From Halocafeteria seosinensis (taxonomy: Eukaryota; Sar; Bigyra; Bicosoecida), in the NCBI GenBank assembly GCA_001687465.1, contig LVLI01000599.1:21711-85710 (forward strand): 64,000 nucleotides of DNA. The letters are read 5' to 3'. The position numbers and the translations under genes were made by a program. Position 1 is the first letter of the stretch; each line of letters opens with the position of its first letter. A model generated the notes under the pieces. It ran no database searches. It was not told the origin of the DNA and saw only the letters and a list, made by a program, of their open reading frames with translations. This document shows, piece after piece, positions 21,330 through 29,787 of the stretch.

Positions 21330-23354
21330 TTACCCCAACAGAACCAATTTGACGAAACATGCAATAATGCAGAGAATAATCATAACGAGTGATGCCATCC
21401 AGAGTTGATACTTCCATTCGTAGTTCTTTTCCGCAATCTTCTCTTCCTTGCTCTTGCTCACGGGAATGATTCTGCCACTAGATAAAATATCGTCCGCGGG
21501 TGTAATTGAAGTATACTCTCCTACAACGTGCCACCGTTGAGCATCTGTAATTTTGGCATATGTGTACTTCCCCTTGAGCGAATCGTCGCGCGGTAGCAAC
21601 ACCTTAGCATACGATTTGGTATGGGCCACGGATAAGGTGTTGTTGTTAGCTAATTCATGCCCAATCCACACGCGTTGCACAGTTCCCACTAGGTGGTCGT
21701 ACGGGCGCCACTTCTGCATTTCCGCAGTAAGTTCGCGGCTCCGTTCTTTCTTGATACTGGTAGGAAGTTGCTTCATTGTAGCAGCAGGTGTCCCAGGGCG
21801 TGGATAAAATTGCGAGATGTTGAGCACAGGAAACTTGTACTTCCGGCACAGTTCCATGGTCTGCTCCCAATCTGCGGCTGTTTCTCCAGGGAAGCCGCAG
21901 ATGATATCTGTAGCGATAGTCATCCCCGGTACATGCTTCAGAAGATAATCAGCGCATGTCTCAAATTCCTCTACGGTGTATTCTCGCTTCATCCCTTCAA
22001 GTACCGCATTGCTACCCGCCTGTACTGGAATGTGAAGGAAGCTATAAACATTTGGATGTCGTAGCACAGCCGCTAATTCTTCGAGACTATCCAACATGTA
22101 CGGTGGGTTGCTCATTCCCACCCTCAGCATGACCGAAGGGTCGCTCGGTAGAACATCCACAATTGCTCGAAGTAAATCTGGCATTTTGATTCCTAAATCC
22201 CGGCCATATGCCCCAACGTCTTCACTACTCAGCCATATTTCCTTCACGCCTTCCTTCATTACCTGCTGCACTCGGTTGACAATTGCTTGCGGTTCGTACG
22301 ATCCAAGCTTTCCCCGAGCATGCTTGGTTTTGCAATAAGTACACTGCCCAAGACAACCGGTACTCAAAGGAATGATTTCAACCAGGGGGTTCCGCCGGAC
22401 TTTTGGTAAGTCCAGTCGCGGTAGGGTGCTCTTTGAAAGAAGTTTCACCCGATTTCCGATCAGAGTCTGCTCCATTGCCTCCACGATCCTATCAATTTGC
22501 TGAACACCCACTATTGAGCATGATTCTAGTTCCTTGATAGATCGATCGCCTTGGGGGACACATCCAGTGACAACGACTGGGATGTTCTGTTGCTTTAAAC
22601 GTTGTACCACCAGCAGAAAGCGTGATTCACTAGGACCTTTGACGGTGCAACTATTTATTACCGCTCCGTCAATGTTTTCAGGAATCTTCAGACCCTCGTC
22701 TATGAGAACACTGTAGCCATACCATTCTAGCTGGCCAGCCATGTATTCGCTGTCACTCATGTTGTGGGCGCAGCCAAATGTCTTCACCCAAATTCGACCG
22801 ACTCCGGGTACTTGCTCCTGTCGAGCCTCATCAATCTGCTCGTCGGCCAACGCTTCCGTGGACTTGTCCCTATTCTCTCGCCCTTGAGCCTCAGAATGAC
22901 CCTCTTCGGTCTCACCGGCAGTAGAGAGCGCTTGCATCACTTTCTTTTTGTGATAGTCCGGTTTGCGTTGGATTTTGACCTCTCCCGTGAATGGCTCCTG
23001 TGTTTTACCGCCTCCAGCGTATGGTGGCGCAGGCACCGAATCACTGTTGGAATCGGATGAATACGGGTCGTTTGTGTTGCGATTAGCTGATGAAGAACCA
23101 CTGTTATTGTCTGCTTCTTCCCCATTGCTGTCGTTGCTGTTCCGAGAGGACGGGTTCGTAGGCGCTACAATGTCCTCCATGTCCTCTTCATCCTCGTTAT
23201 TCGACCGAGCATTTTGCTGCATCCCCGCCGCATGTTTGGGGGCTTTGGAGACACGCTTCTTTGTGGTGTTTGACTTGATAGTACTCGTCTCAGAGCCTGT
23301 AGTAGAACTTGACACGGCCTGGAAGGCATCCTCCATGTCAGTCAAATCGTCCAT
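21330..23354 (-). CDS. CDKAL1: CDKAL1-type threonylcarbamoyladenosine tRNA methylthiotransferase, 674 aa
   Basis: A radical-SAM enzyme that makes ms2t6A37 in ANN-decoding tRNAs. Single exon. The chosen start, MDDLTDMEDAFQAV, lies 46 codons inside a longer frame whose upstream part is not conserved. A Ser/Asn/Glu-rich N-terminal extension of about 180 residues precedes the UPF0004 domain (WVKTFGCAHNMSDSEYM, with the first cluster Cys). The radical-SAM motif is STGCLGQCTYCKTKHARG (CxxxCxxC). The PHIP-type block is SFLHIPVQAGSNAVL, and IICGFPGET is also present. A TRAM-like region is followed by a C-terminal membrane anchor, WMASLVMIILCIIACFVKLV. The anchor is typical of eukaryotic CDKAL1 and suggests an ER location. 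Confidence 0.95.
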   Translation of the reverse strand: MDDLTDMEDAFQAVSSSTTGSETSTIKSNTTKKRVSKAPKHAAGMQQNARSNNEDEEDMEDIVAPTNPSSRNSNDSNGEEADNNSGSSSANRNTNDPYSSDSNSDSVPAPPYAGGGKTQEPFTGEVKIQRKPDYHKKKVMQALSTAGETEEGHSEAQGRENRDKSTEALADEQIDEARQEQVPGVGRIWVKTFGCAHNMSDSEYMAGQLEWYGYSVLIDEGLKIPENIDGAVINSCTVKGPSESRFLLVVQRLKQQNIPVVVTGCVPQGDRSIKELESCSIVGVQQIDRIVEAMEQTLIGNRVKLLSKSTLPRLDLPKVRRNPLVEIIPLSTGCLGQCTYCKTKHARGKLGSYEPQAIVNRVQQVMKEGVKEIWLSSEDVGAYGRDLGIKMPDLLRAIVDVLPSDPSVMLRVGMSNPPYMLDSLEELAAVLRHPNVYSFLHIPVQAGSNAVLEGMKREYTVEEFETCADYLLKHVPGMTIATDIICGFPGETAADWEQTMELCRKYKFPVLNISQFYPRPGTPAATMKQLPTSIKKERSRELTAEMQKWRPYDHLVGTVQRVWIGHELANNNTLSVAHTKSYAKVLLPRDDSLKGKYTYAKITDAQRWHVVGEYTSITPADDILSSGRIIPVSKSKEEKIAEKNYEWKYQLWMASLVMIILCIIACFVKLVLLG

Positions 23355-23672
23355 TTTCGTAGCCCAAGAATAAAACACACACCTCAAGAAGTACCCAGCA
23401 GCTAGTAAAAAACAAGAAGATGCTTCTGCTCTGCTCTGTGTGTGTGTATGGTGGTACATAGACAACCCACAGGGCGTGAAGAGTAACGCCAATAAAGGGA
23501 GTGACCCCGGTCCTTCCTGTTGACCAAGCCTGGCCCCGAGGCAAGTTGAGGGGCGTTTTTCAACCCTTGGGACGTCATCAATGACTCAGGATTGTCGTAC
23601 AAAAACATTAGTAGCTTGGCTGGTAATTTGTGAGTGACTGATTTTGAGCGTGGCGTGTATGGTTGAACGAAA

Positions 23673-24957
23673 ATGAGTGGGACAAATCGAGCTGATGATG
23701 ATAAATTAGATGGTCTTTTATTGGGGGTAGCCCAAAACACACAAGGCATTGATGAATTGCTGGATGTTTTCTTCGGCTTCCTGCGGCGAAAATCTGACTT
23801 TTTCACCGGGCAGCCACCTGATGTTATCAAGCAAACTGTGGAGAAAGCCTTGGACCGACAGGCAGAAGTGATTCAAAAAGAGCAACACAAGAAGCAAGAG
23901 AAAGAAGCCAAACGCAAAGCAGCGGCGGAAGAGCGCAAGAAGAAACAGCAAGAAGAGGAACAAACAAAAAAGGCGGCGTCCACGGAAGAGAACACAGCTA
24001 AATCCTCAGAAGCAACTTCGACGAGCGCAACGGCGGCGGCCTCAACCACGGATAAAGGCCAAGGAGAAGAAAAACCAGAGGACACTGCCGAGAATCCAGG
24101 TATGCTTAATGGAGTAGTTTCCTCCCCAGTTAGTGGGGCCAGATACACCGTTGTTGTTATTATTGATCGAACTGCAGCTCTTCACGGTAATGGGGGCCGC
24201 GGAAATGGATATTGGTGGACACAAACTCTCAGTGAAGTAAATGTATTCTGTCCCATTCGACAAGGGATAAAGGGGAAGCACATAGACTGCGATATCAAAA
24301 AAGGATTCATACGTATCGGGATCAAAGGGGAAGCACCAGTTATTGACGCTCCCCTTCATAAACCTGTAAAAGCTGACGACTGCTACTGGACTATTGGTGA
24401 GTTGCGTCAGGACTCTTCTGTTTCGTCTCCAGTATCTTAAGGGACATGTTTGGTATACAGAGGATAATGATGATTGCCCAGAAGGGAGAATGTTGGCAGT
24501 ATACTTGCAAAAGGAAAATGGAATGGAGTGGTGGAAGTGCGTCGCAGAAGGCGAACCTGAAATTGACACGACCAAGGTACGTTCCACTTCTTTTGTCTGA
24601 GTTGACAATGATGAGCCTACGTAGCTGCGATTCGCACCTATGGTGCAATGAAGAGGAATAATTTCACAGTTTGGCTGAGTCGACCATGCAAACAACTGAA
24701 TGTTGTTGCCTGACTTGGGGTCGTGTCTGTGTCGTAGATGAACAAACTTCTGTGTACTCTTGCAGGTTGAGCCAGAGAACTCAAACCTAAATGATTTAGA
24801 CCCAGAAACTAGGTCGACAGTGGAGAAAATGATGTATGACCAACGAATGAAAGCAGCTGGAAAACCGACAAGCGATGAGCAGCAGAAGCAGGATACGCTC
24901 AAGAAATTCATGGAGCAACACCCTGAAATGGATTTCAGCAATGCAAAGATTAGTTGA
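23673..24957 (+). CDS. NUDC: NUDC nuclear-movement protein (HSP90 co-chaperone), 317 aa
   Basis: Exons 23673-24099, 24178-24396, 24461-24576 and 24766-24957. Intron 1 (78 nt) is a stop-free multiple of three. NUDC stabilises dynein-pathway proteins with HSP90. Seen: an N-terminal helical dimer region ([20 protein letters not shown]), a long Lys/Glu coiled coil, then the CS domain ([35 protein letters not shown]) and the NUDC signature [18 protein letters not shown]. It ends with the conserved [14 protein letters not shown] and [12 protein letters not shown]. The 24397-24460 intron was placed at the only acceptor keeping phase. The last intron (189 nt) is the longest in this gene. Confidence 0.95.
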
Positions 24958-25085
24958 GTATATCGTAGCGTTCATTCATTCGTTCCCGAGCTCTATAATG
25001 ACACAAGCACTTTTGCTGCTTGGAATGTGCACTATGGCCGTTAGTGCAGGATTGAAAAGGTGAAATTTTGTACATAGTACTCACT

Positions 25086-26648
25086 TCACTCTTTCCCTTT
25101 GTCTCCTTGCTGCTGTTGTAACTGGGGTAGCATTTGGTCTAATATGGCTTGTGCCTGCTCAGGTGGTACACATTGACCACCGATGCGAACATAGTTGCTA
25201 GGAGTATTCTCTGCTTCTGGTGTTACAGATCTGGAATCTCCTCGTTCCAGTTCAACACGCTTTTTCGAACGTCCCTGGTGGTGCGCAACTTGCAACTTTT
25301 GTATTCCCTGTTCCACAGTTGACGACTGTGTGTCTTGGGAACCTTTCTCCTCAATAGAATGTACCTGTATATAATACACAAGATGACTAGCTTCCGGAAC
25401 AGTTGGGGGAAGGCCGGACAACCCAAAGGCTACTTCCGGAGATACGATTATCGTAGCGCTTGCCCCAACGGGAACACTTTCGAGACCTGCACAAAGACCA
25501 CGGGGCACAGGTACAAACAACTTTGTGTCATAGTTGTCCCCGACGAATACAGTAGCATGCTCCGAAATATTCATGGTAAAAAGACCACCGTTGCATTTGT
25601 CAACCTCCATTGCTGATTCCCTGCTTCCGTCCCAGACAAGGACAGTGAATGACACAGATACCGTGTCCCCTACGGAGGGAGATACATTAGGCTCAGCGCC
25701 TCCCGAACATTGCAGTATAGCGTAGCCTTTATCAATCAAGTCATCAAAAGCTTCAATATCGTCGATAACCACCCGGTACTTTTTCGAGTTCCGTGGCGAG
25801 GGAGGCTCTAGCGTGGACTCAGACCGTCCAGTGGCTGTAATAGCGTTTGAAGCCTCCTCTGAATTGTTTATATCCGACGATGCGATTCCCGTAGCTTCAT
25901 TTTCTGAATCCTGATTAAGCAAGTTTCTATCACTTGGCTGTGCAGTTACGGGAGATTCCGGGAAGAGGAATGTAAGTATCAAAGCCGCCGCATTCGGGTC
26001 TTGTATGGCCTTTTGAAGATAAGCATTTACTGCGTTGCGACGTAACTCTTGTGTATACGCTGTCTTCTTGGATACCATTAGCTCTTTTTTCCTTAAATCA
26101 ACGTCTACCTCCAATTGGGGACAGAGCCCGCGTAGGTTGCTGTCCAGTTCCAGGAACTCGTGATACCGCTTTTCGACTACTCTGAGTCGTTTTAGGACCA
26201 CTTCTACTTTATATAACGTTCGAATTTCTATAGGTTCTCTGCACACTAGTTTTCTTTCGGCGGCGCTCACTTCAATCCGTCGAATATATTCCGAAGAACG
26301 GAAGCTCAGAGTTGTCGGTTTACTCTTCTCCTTGCGCTTCCTGGTCCTCGATTTGAGTCCTCGCAGTGGTTCTCCGTGGACAGCCTCATGCTCTGTTATT
26401 TCTGTGAGGTAGTTACAGGGAACCAGTCCACGCTCTTCTTCCGGGGAAACCTTTCTGTAATCTCGTGTCTTATACACACAAGCGCGCCACCATCCAAAAT
26501 GTTCGGCCGATTCAATTTTCAAGATATCCCCCGATCGGAACTTAAGGTCACCGGGTTCCTCCCCTTTGAATGTCCATAGAGCCTGCACATACTGAGGAAC
26601 ATGCGCTTCCTCATTAGTAGCTTCCCCATTTTCTTGCGAATGGCTCAT
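25086..26648 (-). CDS. SH3-PX-FKBP multidomain protein, 520 aa
   Basis: Single exon. An SH3 domain (residues about 19-83: ALWTFKGEEPGDLKFRSGD, WWRACVYK, GLVPCNYL) is followed by a PX domain (about 122-232: YKVEVVLKR, KRYHEFLELDSNLR, FLFPES), expected to bind phosphoinositides. An acidic Ser/Asn-rich linker leads to an FKBP-type domain (about 303-435: GDTVSVSFTVLVWDG, FVPVPRGLCAGLESVPVGA, SPEVAFGLSGLPPTVP, LVYYIQVHSIE). SH3-PX pairs occur in NADPH-oxidase and sorting-nexin proteins, but joining them to an FKBP is unusual to my knowledge. Several FKBP active-site aromatics look substituted, so isomerase activity is uncertain. A membrane-tethered scaffold or trafficking role is inferred. Confidence 0.78.
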   Translation of the reverse strand: MSHSQENGEATNEEAHVPQYVQALWTFKGEEPGDLKFRSGDILKIESAEHFGWWRACVYKTRDYRKVSPEEERGLVPCNYLTEITEHEAVHGEPLRGLKSRTRKRKEKSKPTTLSFRSSEYIRRIEVSAAERKLVCREPIEIRTLYKVEVVLKRLRVVEKRYHEFLELDSNLRGLCPQLEVDVDLRKKELMVSKKTAYTQELRRNAVNAYLQKAIQDPNAAALILTFLFPESPVTAQPSDRNLLNQDSENEATGIASSDINNSEEASNAITATGRSESTLEPPSPRNSKKYRVVIDDIEAFDDLIDKGYAILQCSGGAEPNVSPSVGDTVSVSFTVLVWDGSRESAMEVDKCNGGLFTMNISEHATVFVGDNYDTKLFVPVPRGLCAGLESVPVGASATIIVSPEVAFGLSGLPPTVPEASHLVYYIQVHSIEEKGSQDTQSSTVEQGIQKLQVAHHQGRSKKRVELERGDSRSVTPEAENTPSNYVRIGGQCVPPEQAQAILDQMLPQLQQQQGDKGKE

Positions 26649-27301
26649 TATTCACCTGTGCAATTATCTAGCCGGGGTTCATTACAGCAGGGCGTGGAAT
26701 CTCTTCAGCGAATCAATCACCATGTATCCTTCTTAAAACGAGGGCTCTGTTAAGCTATATATACCAACACATATTCAGGCCATTGACCCATGAGCTCTGG
26801 TGGTTTATCACGAGGGAGGCACATCTATATCAATACTGGACTGAAGGGAAGCTGTTCCAAACTAACCCAACTGCTGCCGACATTTGTGTATGAACAATTT
26901 GTACCGTACAAGTTAGGGGGGCGCTAGGCTAGCGCCATTAGACGCGCATACATATTGGGTACCCATATCTTGTGTCAATTTCTTAATGGTTTGTCTGAAG
27001 ACCTATTAATCTAGCCTAGGAGGAGCCACGAGATCAGAAGAGGTCGAATCCCTCCCGGCGCTGGAGGCCTTTAGCCACGGTAGTTGTCCATAATACATAT
27101 AAAGAAAGCCCTCTTCTAACACGCTAATGTTATCAGTGCAAACCATTGATCGTGTAATGCTGTCTGATGTTGCTGCATTATGATTCAGCAGGAGATCCAA
27201 TGAGACATTGTTCCAGGGATACCCAGTGCGGTCTTCCATAATAGCGCCCATTCTCCGGGGACGATGATGTATCCGCCATCATCCTGCATCTCGCAGACTT
27301 T
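26649..27301. other. Intergenic region with short inverted repeat
   Basis: Upstream of the SH3-PX-FKBP gene and downstream of the V-ATPase e gene (both minus). An 81-codon minus frame (27006-27251) has no recognisable domain and lies after the V-ATPase e stop, so it is probably chance or 3'UTR. Confidence 0.4.
26920..26936. repeat. Perfect 7-bp hairpin with 3-nt loop
   Basis: GGCGCTA-GGC-TAGCGCC forms a perfect stem. It is intergenic with no adjoining T-run on either strand. Function is unknown and chance is possible. Confidence 0.6.
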
Positions 27302-27607
27302 CTATTCTTCCAGCTCGGGGTGAATTATCGGGTGCCATTGATGCAACCATGTGCAAATCCAGAGCATCCAGAGACAGACCACCGCAAGAACTACCGAAGC
27401 GCAAAATATTCTGCGCTTTCACGGACATTCTCTTACCGTCATTTCTATACTTCCACAAGTATGAGAGGTTCTTCTATCAAGCACGTACCTGTAAGTTGCT
27501 CCAGCCATACACTTGCCACATCGTAGCATGCCTCCCAGTAGGCCGGCGATGATGCCGATCACCACAAACGCTATTGTTCCATTGGTTAATGCAGATGGAA
27601 CACTCAT
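27302..27607 (-). CDS. ATP6V0E: V-type ATPase subunit e-like small membrane protein, 75 aa
   Basis: Exons (descending) 27607-27489 and 27410-27302, joined at AG|A in phase. The 75-residue product has two hydrophobic segments: TIAFVVIGIIAGLLGGML, and ASVVLAVVCLWMLWICTWLH. It ends in the family-like HPIIHPELEE (compare NPLxGPxL in known e subunits). Length matches the family (about 70-81). Subunit e is part of the Vo membrane sector, which acidifies vacuoles, acidocalcisomes and endosomes. The Cys-containing loop (RCGKCMAG) is unusual. Assignment rests on topology, length and the C-terminal motif. Confidence 0.62.
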
Positions 27608-27850
27608 TTTAACTATCCCTACTATAAATATATATTCACTTGGTATAGCTTGTTTCTGAATCTACCACTGCTATGTGCATGTATCCCACACAACACTTGA
27701 ATGGACCCTGTAAATGAACCCGGACAATCCACCCGTATTTTGGCAGAGTACTTCAATTGGAACCCAGAAACTTGTACCACAGTAGAGCTGTCAGCAACTG
27801 AATTGACGTAACAAAGTTAACGCTGATTTAATAACAACAGAAAGGAGAGA

Positions 27851-29774
27851 ATGAGGCATGTGGTGCAAGCTGTCAAGCATGGACGCCATCGCATGCACTC
27901 CCGGTATCCATTGGGAACTTTGACGGCTCCTCTACAGCACTCCACAAGGATATGTGAGACACAAAGGCTCTCCAGGGTTTTCGATCGACCATTTGCTGGA
28001 CGGTCGATGGGGGAAGAAGATCAGCTGGAACAGCAGGAAGAGAGAGCTCAAAACAAGGAAGAAGCTGTGGCACAATCATTCTTCAACATGCTGGATGTAA
28101 ACCAGAGCGGCGCGATCGAGTCCGACGATCTTGTGGTACGTGACCGTGACCCGGTAGGAGGTGAAATGGTAACACTCTTTGTACCTGCTTTCTTATCGCA
28201 GAGAATATCGCAAACACTGAAGGAGCCGTTGTCAAAGGATGCTGCTGAATTCGCCGTGGATTCGATCACGGACGAGGCGGCGATAGACTATGAGCATTTC
28301 TTACAGTATGTCAACAGAAGATTCAACTTCCTGTGAATGCAGTGTTTGTAAAACATTGTTTTGTAATTATTTGCTGATTTGTTCAAGGGTTTGGGCCGCA
28401 CTTCCTGTAGGTGAGAATAACCGTGGTCCCCCAGATGACCCAATTCTCGATCCAGACGAACTCAAACAGTGGAAGAAAATCCAAGATCTCATGTCAAGGT
28501 TCATATTTCTCTACGCCCGAGCATCAAACCCGGAGATGGCCTCAGTAACTACCTTTGAGGAGGGGTCCTTCCCCGGCGCCGAATGGAGAATGCGTTTCGC
28601 CATTGCTTCAGCATCAGCACTGGGTCCCGATACTGTGGCTCTCGACCAAACTCCGGAGAACAACCATACTCTCATCACTGAAGCACCACGGGTTGATGAT
28701 GTATCGCTTGAAAAGCTGCAAAATCTGAAAGAGGAGAATGTCCTCCCGGAGATAGAAACCATACCCCCCACTCAGTCCAGAAGATTTGCTGATTCTCTTG
28801 GCTTGGGGGTTTCATCCCAGCAAGAAGAAGATCGACTAGAGGAAGCACTTAAGGAGCAGTACTTGAATGCTTCTTCGGCTCACAATGAAGCTGTTTCTGG
28901 CAATAAAGTAAGAATTTTTAATTTTTTGGTCATGCAACTTCATCATCTTATTCTCGTATCACGCTTACTGCCAGGTCCCTTGGATGAAGAGACGCTTGTA
29001 TTACGTGACGAAAGAGAACCAGGAGCTTACTACTGACATTAGTCCTTGGCATGATATACCCCTTATGGCAAGTGTTGATCGATTCCACGTTGGGGCATAA
29101 TTTGGTTTGACGTATACAGTATCTTTTACTCCGCAGAACAATGACGGCACCTTCAACGCTGTCATCGAGATCCCGAAATGGTCTCGAGCTAAACTTGAAT
29201 GTGCTACTAACGAGCCGTTCAACCCATTTAAGCATGACACGAAAAAGGGGAAGCTCCGAAACTACGAATGGGGCGACCTCTCCTGGAACTATGGCTTTTT
29301 GCCGCAAACGTGGGAAGATCCCCAGATACAGGATCATTTGACTGGCTATAACGGCGATGGGGATCCTGTGGATATTGTCGAGATCGGCCAACGGTGTTGG
29401 CCTGTGGGAACCGTTGTTCGCACTAAAGTTTTGGGGGCGTTCGCAATGGTTGACGAAGGGGAAACGGATTGGAAGGTGATATGCTTGAATGTTGTCGATC
29501 CCATGGCTCATCAGATCAATGACATCGATGACGTAGAGGTAAGGGGAGGAGCTACGATCATAGCGCTCTGAGTACCTTGACGGCTATATCCCCATTGCAG
29601 GTACACATGCCTGGATGTTTGGCAGCAATCAGACGATGGTTTCGCCTATACAAGTTGCCGAACGTGAACGAGTTCGCACTGCAAGGTCTAGCCCAATCCA
29701 GAGAACGTACTATAGATATCCTCCGAGAGACGCACCGACAATGGCATCAAGGTTTACTGGATAGAGATGCGTAG
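27851..29774 (+). CDS. Family I inorganic pyrophosphatase with N-terminal EF-hand, 527 aa
   Basis: Hydrolyses PPi to phosphate. Exons 27851-28135, 28202-28305, 28388-28907, 28975-29073, 29137-29538, 29601-29774. The first 52 residues are Arg/His-rich, a possible targeting region; M53 (MGEEDQ) is an alternative start. An EF-hand loop follows at D82-D93 (DVNQSGAIESDD). A long linker then leads to the catalytic domain: SPWHDIPL, GTFNAVIEIPKWSRAK, EPFNPFKHDTKKGKLR, WNYGFLPQTWEDP, and the signature DGDPVDIVEIG (about 410-420). Trypanosomatid acidocalcisomal pyrophosphatases also carry an N-terminal EF-hand, so a calcium-tuned acidic-organelle enzyme is a reasonable inference. The 29074 donor (GTTGAT) is weak but restores exact family spacing. 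Its stop lies 13 bp from that of the convergent lectin gene. Confidence 0.9.
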
Positions 29775-29787
29775 ATTGTTTTAGTTC

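Noticed and set aside
23355-23492. An extended N-terminus for CDKAL1
   Set aside because: The extra 46 codons include a CA/TG-repeat-encoded stretch and are not conserved; the next ATG gives an acidic start typical of the family.
27006-27251. An 81-codon minus frame as part of the V-ATPase e gene
   Set aside because: The subunit e frame ends at a stop at 27302, with length matching the family, and the downstream frame has no membrane segment or homology.
29068-29136. A GC-AG intron (ATG|GCAAGT) in the pyrophosphatase gene
   Set aside because: A GT donor six bases further (GTTGAT at 29074) keeps phase and gives exactly the family spacing between SPWHDIPL and the GTFNAVIEIP block.
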